Assembly (NCBI GenBank): GCA_032158295.1
Contig: CM063251.1
Coordinates: forward strand, 19,283,425-19,347,424
Origin: Pycnopodia helianthoides
Lineage: Eukaryota; Echinodermata; Asteroidea; Forcipulatida; Asteriidae
Length of the DNA: 64,000 nt
Reading direction: 5' to 3'
Part shown: positions 10,555 to 21,662 of the stretch, in pieces
How the letters are laid out: each line of letters opens with the position of its first letter
Position numbering within the stretch: position 1 is the first letter of the stretch
Program-made: the position numbers and the translations under genes
Notes under the pieces: generated by a model
What the model saw: the letters and a program-made list of their open reading frames with translations, nothing else
Database searches by the model: none
What the model was told of the DNA's origin: nothing

Positions 10555-10920
10555 TCTTAATTTGACTATAGAGTCTGTATCGTTGGCGAACATCTTGGCA
10601 GCTAAGGACGTAGTCGGGCAGACCGTTTATCCCATGTAAATAAAAAAAGCAGTGGCCCGAGAATTGACCCTTGAGGTACCCCTCTAATTACTGGAGCCCG
10701 AGAAAGAGCAGCCGTTCCTTAAAAACCACTCGCTGGCAACGATTGTTTAGGAAGGACTTTATCCACAGCCAAAGCTTTCCATCAATGCCGTAATTCTTGA
10801 CCTTGCACAGAATGCGTTCGCGTGGAACCGTGTCATCAAAAGCTTTTGCAAAATCCAATTAAATAATATCAGTTCCATTCCGATCGTCAAGAGATTTGTT
10901 CCAATCTAACAATCACTCAA
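10555..10920 (-). pseudogene. Non-LTR (LINE) reverse-transcriptase fragment, dead
   Basis: On the - strand, fragments in shifting frames read LDFAKAFD, then KVKNYGIDGKLWLWIKSFL, then GVPQGSILGPLLFLF, then INGLPDYVLS and FANDTD. These are the consecutive reverse-transcriptase blocks of non-LTR retrotransposons of the CR1/Jockey/L2 type. At least three frame changes and in-frame stops interrupt it. The normal F/YADD catalytic motif reads FAND, which would remove an essential aspartate. No ORF1 or 3' end was found nearby. Confidence 0.82.
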
Positions 10921-10969
10921 AACCATTATTTCTTCCCCAATGATGCAACTCAGCTCAACAAACAGTAAA

Positions 10970-10982
10970 TCTGTGTTGTTGC

Positions 10983-11022
<40 letters not shown>
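10970..11022 (+). repeat. (TTG)n microsatellite
   Basis: About 16 TTG triplets, one interrupted by GCTG, run into a T-run. The poly-leucine frame across it (10940-11206) is an artefact of the repeat. Confidence 0.9.
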
Positions 11023-11023
<1 letters not shown>

Positions 11024-11555
11024 TTTGTGGGTTTTTTCGGGGGGACGTTACAAATTACAATAAAGTTGGTCAAATTACAATCACAGACTATGTTTTGGGG
11101 GGTAAAATTAACTGACCTTTTGAGATATAGCGGACACTTTTTACGAAAGCACTATTTGGATTGGGTTACCCAAACCGAACAGTTTTATTTCATTTCTTTT
11201 CACTAATTAAAGGTTTATTTAAAAAATCACATTTGCAACCAATGGCTGAATTGAGTGATTAAAAAGGAACATACCTAATACATCGAAACGTTAAAATCCA
11301 CAAAGTATTAAAACATTGCATTCAAAAAATACTTAAAAGGGGAATGCACAAAAATACAATTATATTAACACCAAGCATCAATAATAATTGATAATTTACT
11401 TTTAAAAAATGGGTAAAAATTACTGTAAAAAGGTTCTAGGAAGAAAAAAGTATGCCTTGACACTTAGTAAGTGTGAATAAAAAGGAATAGGGCCATGGAG
11501 GTACCTCTTTGTGAGCCACTATAGGGGTTGTTGGTTTATTTGAGTTCCTCAGAAC

Positions 11556-11771
11556 CTGGGCCCAATTTCATAGAGCTGCTAAGCACAACAATTTGCTTAG
11601 CATGAAATTTCTTCCTTGATAAAAACAGGGTTACAAACCAAATTTTCAGCTGTTGTGTGCTTATCCTGAAAATCACGTGGAAATTTGGTTGGTAATCCTG
11701 TTTTTATCAATGAAGAAATTTCATGCTAAGCAAATTGTTGTGCTTAGCAGCTCTATGAAATTAGACCCTGG
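11556..11771 (+). mobile_element. MITE family G (CCCAATTTCATAGAGCTGC ends), copy 1
   Basis: The left end cccaatttcatagagctgct is mirrored by agcagctctatgaaatt on the right. The interior carries paired ttgcttagcatgaaatttc and gataaaaacagg segments that are themselves inverted. Five members are seen in the window. Confidence 0.85.
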
Positions 11772-12004
11772 TTATGTTGATCCCCTCTGGTTGATGGTAC
11801 CCATTTGCTTTGATCTCAAGAGTGAACTTGCAAATGTATGGCATAATTTTTCCCTCTGAGACTGGAGTGGGGGTAGGTATATTGCACTTTTCTAGAGCAT
11901 CTCCACATAGCTGGAATAGATTTTACCTAAAATAGTTTTAAACGCATTTTTTCTTTAAAATTCTCTCCATAGAGACAGATTGCTTATCATTGAGGCCTGG
12001 GTAC

Positions 12005-12246
12005 CAGGGCCCAATTTCATAGAGCTGCTAAGCACTTGCTTAGCATGAAAATTCTTCTTTGATAAAAACAGGATTACCAGGCCAATTTCCATGTGTTGCA
12101 TATTGCTTGTTACTGGTATTCAGCTGTTTTTTGCTTATCCTAAAAATCACGTGGAAATTTGGTTGGTAATCCTGTTTTTTTTTCAAGGAAGAAATTTCAT
12201 GCTGAGCGCATTTTTGTGCTTAGCAGCTCCATGAAATTGGGCACAG
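12005..12246 (+). mobile_element. MITE family G, copy 2
   Basis: It has the same terminal inverted repeat as 11556-11771. The two copies lie 233 bp apart in the same intergenic stretch. Confidence 0.83.
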
Positions 12247-13638
12247 GTGCTGAAAATATCTGCTAGCGGGTGTATGCACCCAATTATAAACTGTGGTGAT
12301 ATCTGCCTCCGGAAAGACCAAACTTTTGAACAGTGCGCTTAGAGTGTCCACCCATTGGGGAAGGTCTACCATTATCTTAGAAAGGCTAATAAGTAATATT
12401 GTTGCGATGATCGCATCATGGAAGAAGTTGTTTTCTTTTTCTAAGGAGATTCGACGTACAGTATTTGTAGTACGTCCATCCAGACACACCGACATCAATT
12501 TCGATACGGGTGCCAGCAAGTCCAACTACCCGAACGCTCCACTACCCACCAACAGGCCGTTAATCACTTATTGTTTTGGTGCGAAAATCTTTATAAATAT
12601 AACAAGAGTGAGTGTATTATGTGTTGTTGGGGTGTTGAGAGTGGATGGGGGGGGGGGGGTAAGCTCGATCCTGCTTCTGGATCAAGAATTACATGCAGCT
12701 TTTTCAAGGAAAAGCTTTTCTCCTAAATTGGCCTGGCACTTTGACAGTGTAGCTGGTGCATATGGACTTGGTCTCCCGATCCCGATACGGTTCATGTGGT
12801 GATGAAGGAAGTTGATTCAAAAGAGGGCGCTGTCGGACGATTTGCTGTATGGACACTAAATTTCCTGCCACATTGGCAACTGAGCATCGGTATCGGTAAC
12901 GGTGGAGCTTTTACAATTAAAGTAGTGTTCGTTTGATTTAATTAAATACTCTTCCTTGTCGTTAATTAAGCTCCTCTATTTTCTCATGAGAAATAATGAT
13001 TACCTCTCAATAAAGGCCGTGTCCGAATTGGCGAATCTACGGCTGGATCCTGTTATCATCATGCGTTGCAGCAGTATAGGTAGGACGTCCTTAGCAACAG
13101 TCGTAGCTCATTGGATGTAGCCGCCAATTCAGACTTGTAATGTGTCGAGCGAGTCCACGGAAATTACGTAATGATAATTCGTTCTCTGGCCAATGGAGTT
13201 GGCAAAACTATTAAATAAGTCACCATCTTTTATCAACGATTTCGTGTGTGATGTGAACGAGTGTAGAATTGAATAGGGGTGGGCACGGGGGGCACATGCC
13301 CCCAATTGATGTCCGTGCCCCCGAAGGCCCCCCCATTTAAAATCTGGACTTGAATTTTAGATTGAAAACTACCAGAGTAAAATTATACATTTTAAGGTTT
13401 AATGTGATAATTACAATGTTTTTAAAGCTATTTTTCCATTTATACGCAAACAACGTAATTTTTCAATTTTCAGTCACGTCAGATCATCTTATAGACAATT
13501 GTAAATGGCATAACAAGAGCACAGAAAAGGGGCCTGTGAAAAATGCAAACGGAAACTACAGTTTTAATTGGAAGTGCCCCCCTCCTAGAAAAACATGGTG
13601 TCTCCACCCCTTGTGCCCCCTAAACGTTTTACCCTAGT
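12247..13638. other. Intergenic stretch without a supported gene
   Basis: It holds a 13-base poly-G run near 12646, MITE family C copy 2 at 13015, and a C/G-run-rich repeat at about 13275-13630 (gcacggggggcacatgcccc, later gtgccccctaaacg). The longest open frame, 12293-12802, starts with a non-ATG codon, overlaps a repeat end and shows no domain. Confidence 0.5.
13015..13139 (+). mobile_element. MITE family C, copy 2
   Basis: It starts ggccgtgtccgaattggcg and ends with a degenerate inverse (gccgccaattcagac). The interior shares the tcatgcgttgcag and gacgtccttagcaac segments with the other copies. Confidence 0.65.
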
Positions 13639-14298
13639 TTCGGCGCTGAAGTGACAAGATCTGAGTTGCATAGACGGAGGACTTGGCGCTTCGCTTTATT
13701 TTGCCTTCTTGTTTTGTTTTGTTTAACTTTTGTCCAGTGCCGGGAAAATCGGAGACAGCATGACGAACAATCTCTGCTCGGAATAATTGTCCGTAAACAG
13801 CCTTTAGTCCTTAACCAAGGGTGTTGGAGTTCATTTTCATTTATTATTTGTTTTCTTTACGCCGGCGCTACGCGCCTGAGCTAGCTGTGTGTGCATAGAT
13901 GTCTGCGTGTGTTCATGTACTTGAACACCCGCAGACATCACTGAACTGCACTGTACATTACATGTACATCATGCGTGTGCGTGCGTGGTTTGAGATGCGG
14001 ACATAGATATAAAATATAATACCTAGATCGGCCTCGCGTACATATGCGCCATAATCCGTACACAAAAATTCCTGGTTCTTCATGGACGCGCTAAAAAGTC
14101 ACGTGCTGGTGGTAACGCGCTGAAGATGAACATGGAGAATAGTCCTTAAACACATGGTGGGCTATATTATTTGACAGGTTTGTGGCACAATTTAAAGACC
14201 CATTTCTTGGATAAATGACAAAAGCAAGATTCATAAACTCAACATAAGCAAAAATGTGTAAGTATAACACGGGCTAGTCATTTATTTCTTACCGGTAG

Positions 14299-14406
14299 TG
14301 TATAATTCAAATTATGCACGGTCTACGTGCACACTGCAGTGTTTTTATGCTATAGCATAAAAACACTGCAGTGTGCACGTAGACCGTGCATAATTTGAAT
14401 TATACA
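14299..14406. repeat. 108-bp perfect palindrome, no spacer
   Basis: Two 54-bp arms are exact reverse complements with the centre at gcta|tagc. I checked each base: the left arm runs from tgtataattcaaattatgca up to the centre and the right arm mirrors it exactly. The first mismatch is at 14298/14407. Confidence 0.93.
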
Positions 14407-14697
14407 ATTTAAAGAAAACAAAGCAATTACGTATTATTATCAGTTTGGAGGGTAATTAGGCCTGCGTTAAACGTTGCTCTAGAAATGGGTTCATGTGAAC
14501 GAGTATAAGTAACAAGTCTTGCAGCAGAGTTTTGAAACCGTTGAACCTTAACAAGAAGAGAGTCGGGTAACCCATAAAACAGACCATTACAGTTATAATG
14601 TAAAATCTAGAGAGCTCGAGTTGCACTACAATTTCCGATGTTTTTGGTTTTTAACTTTTTAACGTTGGCTGAATAAATAATTATAATCTAATCTAAT

Positions 14698-15001
14698 TTA
14701 ATCTAATAATTTATTCATAAGCGCATAGAATAACACACAGTTTAAAATAAAAGTGAAACAATAAATATAACATACAGGTCTTAAATGACTGGGACAGTCG
14801 TCGAAGATTGATGGCACTGCACTTTCTCTATGATTATCCCGAAGGCAGGTTTTGCCCCACCGCACTTCCAGGCATTCTTCAGCAAAATGGTTGCTGCAAA
14901 GCCGGTCTTGTGCAGTGGGACTCCATTTTCTACCATTCGGGAGCATCCTTTTCATTCGATGAACTCACTCGCGCATCAGTTTTGAGTCTTCACGGGGGAA
15001 T
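14698..15001 (-). pseudogene. THAP zinc-finger domain fragment, nonsense-mutated
   Basis: On the - strand an acceptor (tttcactccag) ends at 15002. From 15001 it reads FPREDSKLMRE, a stop, then VHRMKR, NGRKWSPT, RLCSNHF, GKTCLRD and SAVPSIF. These match the second half of the THAP domain, including the C-x2-H pair (C-S-N-H) and the terminal AVPTIF-like motif. The stop at 14965-14967 (TGA) falls where THAP domains have a conserved tryptophan, so TGG to TGA is the likely lesion. The first zinc-binding cysteine pair would lie in an upstream exon that I did not find. Confidence 0.72.
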
Positions 15002-15987
15002 CTGGAGTGAAATAACAATTGTAAGCATTAAACAAAACAATGTAGGCCTACGTATCACTTGAGAGGAGTTTAATTATACAACGACTAAAAAAAGTAAAAT
15101 CACAACCACTACCCAATAGTACTATCGCAACGTATAAACCCATTCATTACCGTGCAATAAACACTCTATAGCCTAGAGTAGTATTAGACCCAAAGTCCCA
15201 GTGATTATCATCATTACAGCATACGGTGGAGGAAAGAAAAGAGTAAACCTGATAAATAACCGAAATGGAGTTCATACACATCAATGGTGATGGTAATTAG
15301 CTATAGTAATTGCTAAAATTTTAAAAATTCAATAAACATGTAGGCCTACTTTATATTTACCTATGGTATGTCAGCTTACGAAGGACTTCGGGCCCCTTTC
15401 TCTTTTCTCTGCTGAGACATATGGCTGTAGAGCAATTTGCAACCATCCTTTAGCCTTAAAACATTAATGACATTAAATTGTATGAATAATTCGGCTGCAG
15501 GAAAGTCACGAAATTAAACCAAAATGATTTTTGCTATACTATAACACCGCTTTAAACGTAAACGCGTTCGTCACGTCTAGTGCGCGTTCAATGTTTTGAC
15601 CACCAGCACGTGACCGCTTGGTACCAATGGCTGCGCCCATGCCAGAACCCGCGTATGTACGCGCGGCCGATCTAGGTATTATATTCTATATCTATGGATG
15701 CGGACAATACGAATGTGGATGGACGACCTACGCACAGTAGCGTCGTGCTCACTAGCTTTGTACACACAACGCACAGTGCTTCGGTGTACACCGTGTACAA
15801 ATAATATTATACGGGTGGGTTTGCGTCGTCTTCTCCGAGCGAAAACTGCGACCGCCTTGAGCAATTGGATACGACGGACAGCCCAATACTTGAAACTTTA
15901 GGACCACTCAATAGAACCTAGAAAAAACACGTTTCTGTTTTGGCTGGATGGACTGATCAGAAATCCATAAAACAAGGAGGGTAGCAC

Positions 15988-16308
15988 TTAAAGGAACATT
16001 ACAGAATTGGTTTTTGCTAACAAAACAGTTGCTGGCAGTGTAAGCACTTTATATAATCCACCATATACATAAACTGACAAACCGATGACAAATTTGCATG
16101 TGTTATACAATGCATGAATAAAACGCTCATGAGCGATAAACTCCAATCGGAAATTAGTTTGATTTATTTCTCATCAAATATGGCATTTCAGCCAGAAATA
16201 TTTCTAGAGATGTTTTCTACTATCATCATCATTAGACCGTGTAAGTTTTATGTAAATCTGTGATCAAAAGTATATTTTACAATTACCAATTCTGTAATGT
16301 GCCTTTAA
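15988..16308 (+). mobile_element. TTAA-flanked MITE family H, copy 1
   Basis: It starts TTAAAGGAACATTACAGAAT and ends with the inverse (attctgtaatgtgcctttaa). The interior has gttgctggcagtgtaagcac, ccaccatatacataaactga and atcatcatcattagaccgtg. TTAA at both tips fits a piggyBac-type target duplication. It is about 60 bp shorter than its relatives. Confidence 0.85.
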
Positions 16309-16340
16309 AGACTAACTAATTACATAAAAAAAGCGCATGA

Positions 16341-16372
16341 GCTTTCGATCGTAGCAACAACTACTTCATCAG
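16341..16372 (-). mobile_element. Penelope-like terminal fragment with hammerhead-like core
   Basis: The - strand reads CTGATGA, a GTAG/CTAC hairpin, then GATCGAAAGC. CTGATGA-stem-GAAA is the hammerhead ribozyme core, and such cores occur at the ends of Penelope-like elements in animals. No reverse transcriptase is attached and flanking stems are not convincing, so this is tentative. Confidence 0.35.
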
Positions 16373-17104
16373 AAATCCATGTAATTAAAAGCTTTTCCAT
16401 TGACTAGGAAGCCTACAAGTTGGCAATGATCTCTTTCGAACTATCGAGTGGTGCGTGAAACGAAAGTTAAACAATCTGGGTGTGGCTTATTGCATGCATC
16501 AGAGCATGACTGTTTGAACAGTGATATATACGTGTTTGTTGCTAACAATGACCTCATTATAGAACAATATTTTATGTGTCGTGGTCGCCTGTACAGCACT
16601 CAGACGCCTGATCCAACTTGCTGTTGTTGGGCCATGTACAGGCGGGCAGCCTACTCTATAGAAACTTGAATCCCCATACCTCCATGGATTACTAGCCTAA
16701 AACCACGGTCGAATGTCTATTCTGCACCGTTACCACGTTGGCATATCTAATAATGTCCACTTTGTATAATATTGAAAAAAATGTCAAAAATGTCTTTAAG
16801 AGTGCACGCCTTTTGGACTACCATAAACTGTAACTGCACTGATAATTATAGTACAACTGAAGTTGACCACGAGGACTGCAGAAAAGTTTGACCTTTTGAA
16901 ATAAATGTCACATGGGGGATGGTATACAATGCGCAGCTACAGCCAGCAAGTGCTTCAATCACTCACGTATGTGGCTCACGAGCTAGTCTTCAACGACTAG
17001 TATTTATTACACGATTCCGGTTTTGGGGGTCGATGTAGAACTGCTAATTGTAAAAAGGTAAACATTGTCATGTTGCTCTTTATTAAAAATAACACATGTT
17101 CGCG
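16373..17104. other. Intergenic stretch, no gene seen
   Basis: Unique-looking sequence with short shadow ORFs only. No domain, tRNA or inverted repeat was recognised. Confidence 0.5.
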
Positions 17105-17306
17105 TATACTGCTAGACTTGTTGACAAGTCGTTAAAATTCCTGTCGCAGTGATAACGAAACAGCTCTCTCGAAATATTCTCGCGAGAGCGCTGCTCCTCG
17201 CGAGACTCATGCTGCTCTCGCGAGTCTCGCGAGATTGTTGCGAGAGTGCCGTTTCGCTTTTAGTGCGACAGACATTTTAACGACCTGTCCACAAGTCTAG
17301 TATTCT
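17105..17306. mobile_element. Inverted-repeat element with clustered CTCGCGAG sites
   Basis: The left arm (ctagacttgttgacaagtcg, gttaaaat, ctgtcgca, cgaaac) is mirrored at 17240-17306. Between the arms CTCGCGAG occurs four times within about 60 bp (17179-17234). TCTCGCGAGA is a known vertebrate CpG-promoter motif (BANP/Kaiso-type); a regulatory role here is untested. Confidence 0.75.
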
Positions 17307-18350
17307 GCAGGCACACAATACACGAATCGAATGCGTCGGTGACTCAGCATTGTGTGTGGGAGTCACTCGAGTATGGCGTGTTTGGGTTAAAGTTTCTTTC
17401 CATTTGACTGCTTCGAGTAGGCCTACACCAGTATCAGTCAGTCCGCACTGCACACAATATCCGTTTCTTTTATCTGCAGCGTATGCACGAGTTTCGGGAG
17501 CTTGACCTCTCCATGAATATTTAATGAGCGTGGTGTAGTCTCAGGAATTTCATCAATTTCATGTGATCAAAGTAATTTTCTGTCAATATATTTACAGATT
17601 TTAAAGATGAATAACCGACCTTTAATCCAGTTGTACAAATTAATGATTTTGCTGGCAATTATTAGTACTAAAATGGACTCGAAAATTGTGTTTCAATACG
17701 AAACAGTTTGCTTCGTAAAACATGGTGGTAACTATTAATTGTCAATGCTACCACAACGTATATTTGGGCTTACCGAATAGATAATGTTATATTCTATCCA
17801 AACGCTGAGCTTTTTACATTTGATTTCATTTAGCTGAGTCAGGGCGCTCGTTTTGCCAACACTTCTCATAATTTAACGTTAACGTCTCTTGGTGAATACG
17901 CCGCCATGTTTGCTTATGGATTTTCTGATCGCTGATTGGTCAACCGCGAAACGTCACACTCATCCAGTGTACGTACCCGGATGTACATGTAAACAAAGTT
18001 CGTGACCACTGTTAGCTATAGTGTTCCCGATTGTTTGGGGTTTGTCTTTTTGGGGAAGGGTGGGGGGGGGGGGGTTGGGTATTTTTGGCGGGTCTTTGGG
18101 GAAGGAATGGTGCCTAAGCACATTTTGTATGGACGATTTTAGGATACTTGGAGAACTAAGGATATAATTTAAAAGGGGTTGATGGTCTGAGTATTATTAA
18201 TTTAACAAAAGGTTAAATTTTGAAGGACAGAAGAATTTTTTTTAAATTTTGGTCAGGAATGACTTGGTACAAGGTTGAAGCCCTTTTGTTTGAGTCTTTA
18301 TAAAACTTTATGCTCGATACACAAAAACTCTAGTGAGCAGAATAAGATTT
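17307..18350. other. Intergenic stretch, no gene seen
   Basis: It contains an 11-base poly-G run near 18062 and a segment at 17795-17850 (tttagctgagtcagggcgct) that recurs at about 21480-21500. No coding feature was found. Confidence 0.5.
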
Positions 18351-18369
18351 GTTTCGTATCAACTGTTCC

Positions 18370-18375
18370 TTTATT
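18370..18375 (-). terminator. Poly(A) signal for the SGNH-like gene
   Basis: AATAAA lies on the - strand about 1.3 kb downstream of the CDS stop. It is the best candidate polyadenylation signal for the gene at 19653-21662. Confidence 0.4.
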
Positions 18376-18469
18376 TTAAGTCACATACACTGCACAAACA
18401 TGTAACACTATATAATTATCAAAGTTAAGGCACAGTTCAAAAAAAGTTCAGATGTAATAAAAAATATAA

Positions 18470-19140
18470 ATATAAAAGATCTTTGGTAAGTGGTAACTGG
18501 TAGGTTGGCAATGTTTAAATGGTCTTGTTACAAAAATGTATTTACATATTTGGTACGTGTAACAGAGCTAGTTCACCTGTTGACATTAATAAAAAATAGC
18601 TACCAAAAACAAGTTTTAGTAAACTTTATACCCGCATACTTTTATAAGACAAACTGTTCAATGGCAAGCTAGCTTAACTTAATTTTAAACATGAAAGTAA
18701 ACAATCACAAATATAATACATGACATCATTGCAAGGTATCTTTGGTAAGTTCTTACCCGTAGGTTGGCAATGTTTAAATGAACCTTTTATGACAAAGTTT
18801 ATTGCTAAATGAGAAGTTAATAATATTCAGCTGCTCCACTTAAAATTAATAAAATGTACCAACTTCAACATTGTCGGTAGTAACAACTGTACCTCAAAAC
18901 TTGTTCAACTAAAAAAAAAATTATATACCCATTGCAAGTTAATTTAAAATGACACTTTGTATAATGTTTCAAGGTATCAAATTATATAAAATAAGGTTAA
19001 CACAAAAAATAAACTGTATGGCAAGTTCTTCCCATTACATTGGCAATGTTTACAGTTTCTTTGGCAAAATAAATAGTTGAGAAATGTAATGTAAGTGTTG
19101 CACTAAAGATGCATCAACTAAGTTTCAGGGGCTTCCATAT
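18470..19140. repeat. Three degenerate ~270-bp tandem copies in probable 3' UTR
   Basis: ttggcaatgtttaaatg preceded by (a)tctttggtaagt recurs at about 18505, 18765 and 19040 (the last weaker), each followed by related AT-rich sequence. It would form much of the 3' UTR of the - strand SGNH-like gene. Confidence 0.6.
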
Positions 19141-19652
19141 TTCTACTTTTAAATGTTAAGCACCACTTTTCTAAACACTTAAACACATGTTCATATAAGA
19201 TACTTTAAAAATCATATTACACGATAACTCGTAATTTACAATGATGGAGCTGCTTGTTATCCATACATTTACAATATCTGGCATCCCATCTTGGGATATA
19301 ACCAAATTATCTAAAACATTTTTAGCACAAACACAACACCTTAACCTTATATCTATTTTGGGCCACACTCATCATAAAACACATATTAAGACAATATACA
19401 TAAACGATTATACAAGATGTAAGTTTTTGGCACAACAGTTTGGGCAATACACAATGAATATATCTAGATAAAACATACCTTTTTGTCATCACTGAAAGCA
19501 ACTATGAAAATATGAAGAAGACAACCAACTGTACACAATTAACTGCTGTAAATACTAAAACTCCTCCCCTGACAAACTATCATCTGAAAATGGGTTGTCA
19601 ACAACTTGCACTTCTTGACCCTTTCTTGATATAGTAAGAACCTCATCTTCAT

Positions 19653-21662
19653 CTAATTCATGATCATGATCATAGCCACATAAGGTTTGATGAAGTACAT
19701 CACTGGTTTGGTACTAGACAAACTCCTCCCAAGCTGCAAAAAACCTTCTCTGTCCTCGATGACTTGTCTTGACTTCCTCTGTTTTCTTGACATTTTGGGA
19801 GGCTTGGTTGTGACAGAAGGAGGAGGCTTAGTGGTGTCCGATGTCTTTGAGGTTGTACTGGAACTTGTGGGAGGCTTTGGGATGTCAATGCACCGCTTGG
19901 TCTTTGGGCATTTCGCTGAGATTTTCTTCCTCGGTGTTCGGACCAGTTTCTTCAGCTCATGTGGACAATGGGGTTGGGGTGTACCACGAGGGTCTATGGG
20001 TTTTGACATTTTCTCTAATTGCTTCTGTATAAGCCGGCTGAAGAGGTAATTTCCGTCCCAGTTAAGATGAAGTCCATCTTTAGCAAGATGGCATTCATGG
20101 AACATGTCACTGAAATCTAAAAACTTGCAATGTGAAAAATTGTGACAAATATTGGCCAGCTTAATATTGTGCATTACCCGAGATAGATTAAGTCGGCTAT
20201 CATCTGAACGGGGTAAAATACCACTTACCACTATCTCAGTAAGGGGAAGTTTTCCCTTACAGTGGTAAGTAGTCTCCTGTAGGCTTGGATGTTGCTGTGA
20301 AGGAAGCCCTGTTCAAGGTTATTTGTTCCGACATGCAAAAATATAACGTCAGCAGTATGCAACTGATGGGCGTTATTAATAACATACTGACGAAGAATTT
20401 GCACAGTTGCCCCTCGACGAGTGTGCACGTCTGGGCTCAACAGGCAACTGTCAAAGTTCTCCCGCAAGTATTTAGTAAGGGAGTCACCCAATATCAGAGC
20501 ACTAATCTTTCGAGGTGGTCCAAACACAGGCTGTTGGGATGGTAGCTGTGGGTCTGGCCATTTCAGAGGTCGGCCTAACCTGTAATAATCAAACAAATAA
20601 AAATAAAAATTGTCAACAAAAGTACATTTTGAAAAAAAAAGGAGTAGTGAAAAAGGTAGAACAAATTTAATCTAGTTTAACCCAACCAGCAATCAATCCA
20701 TACATTTTAAAAATAGAACCAACTACTCAATCCCCTAACACTAACAGCCTCCTCGATTGTCATTACATAGCGAGGCCGAGGCTGAGACCAAGGCCGTCCG
20801 AAGTCGCCCTCAAACTGATGGAGGGATCATGATTAAATTGCAACTAAATGTTCAAGTTGGACTAATCTCATGTAGTAGGGCTAAATAAAATAGGTTCCAT
20901 AATAAACATGACATGCCGTGTAATTGCACACAATGAAATTGTAATTGAGTTAATTGAGCTTTGACTCAGGGCCTAAAAAAAATTATTATAAATTAATAAT
21001 AAATATTGAAACCAATGTATTGTCCTTACTCCTTGACCTTGTCATGCTTGTGTAGGCCTAATTAACAGTTAACAAATGGAGAATCCAAATATCCACCACA
21101 AACCAATTAAAACATTTTTTTTTTATTAAATACTATTTATAATTAAAGACCTACATAGTACATGTACTTGTAGGCCCTAAAAAATAATAATAATAATAGG
21201 CTAGCTCAGTTGGACAGTAGCTGGGCGCTATAAACAAAAATACATTAAATTAATTAGTTCAGAACAGTCATCAGTACTCTCAAAACACGAAGCAGCCGAC
21301 AACAACAGCCATGCGTGTGAAAACGTGCACGGTAAAATCGGTCACAAAACAAGAAATCTCGCGAAAAGCAAAAGTGCATTACGATCCTACATTGCCTTCG
21401 CCACACGTCAAATAATATACCAAACGATAGCTTACACTTTAATCTTTCGATGTCTAGTGGTTTTATTTTCTCTTTTTATTTAGCTGGGTCAGGGCGCTGC
21501 AAACCAAAAACTACCCCAAGTCAATCCTGACACTATACAAAATGTTCAGTGGTAAAAAAAAGGGCTATAAAGTCATAGAAACTTAACAAATTTGGTATCA
21601 TTTGACTCGGAAAAATATTCTACGTGTACTTACCACGCCATCTTGTGTGCCACCTGAAGCAT
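19653..21662 (-). CDS. SGNH/GDSL-hydrolase-like gene, two exons, one apparent frameshift
   Basis: Exon 1 ends at 21634 with donor GTAAGT; exon 2 starts at 20579 after tgattattacag. Joined, ATG-GCG-TG plus G-TTA gives M-A-W-L-G-R-P in one frame; the upstream in-frame ATG at 21662-21660 is a plausible start. The protein shows three SGNH blocks: LILGDSLTKYL (nucleophile Ser), HVGTNN (block III) and KDGLHLN (Asp-x-x-His), then a basic, S/T/P-rich tail. Between blocks III and V the frame shifts at a four-C run (20243-20246 on the + strand), where one more C would restore it. It could be an assembly error, a recent pseudogene or an allele. All triad residues are present. The substrate is unknown; similar domains occur in lipases and in some retrotransposon ORFs. 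Confidence 0.68.
20597..21633 (-). other. Intron of the SGNH-like gene
   Basis: AT-rich sequence lies between donor 21633-21628 and acceptor 20581-20580. No repeat with recognisable ends was found apart from gtcagggcgct near 21490. Confidence 0.5.

Larger units (their letters stand above)
14001..15697. mobile_element. Inverted-repeat element containing a THAP-domain remnant
   Basis: The segment at 14001-14113 (atagatataaaatataatac, ctagatcggcc, cacgtgctggtggt) recurs in inverse orientation at 15600-15697. These imperfect arms of about 100 bp enclose about 1.5 kb. Inside are the perfect palindrome at 14299-14406 and a - strand THAP remnant. THAP DNA-binding domains head P-element-like transposases, so a decayed P-like element is the simplest reading. 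No transposase catalytic part remains, and outer limits are uncertain because weaker similarity may extend beyond the arms. Confidence 0.55.

Noticed and set aside
10940..11206. Poly-leucine frame
   Set aside because: It is generated by the (TTG)n microsatellite.
12293..12802. 169-codon open frame on the + strand
   Set aside because: It lacks an ATG at its listed start, overlaps a MITE end, contains a poly-glycine run from a poly-G tract and has no recognisable domain.
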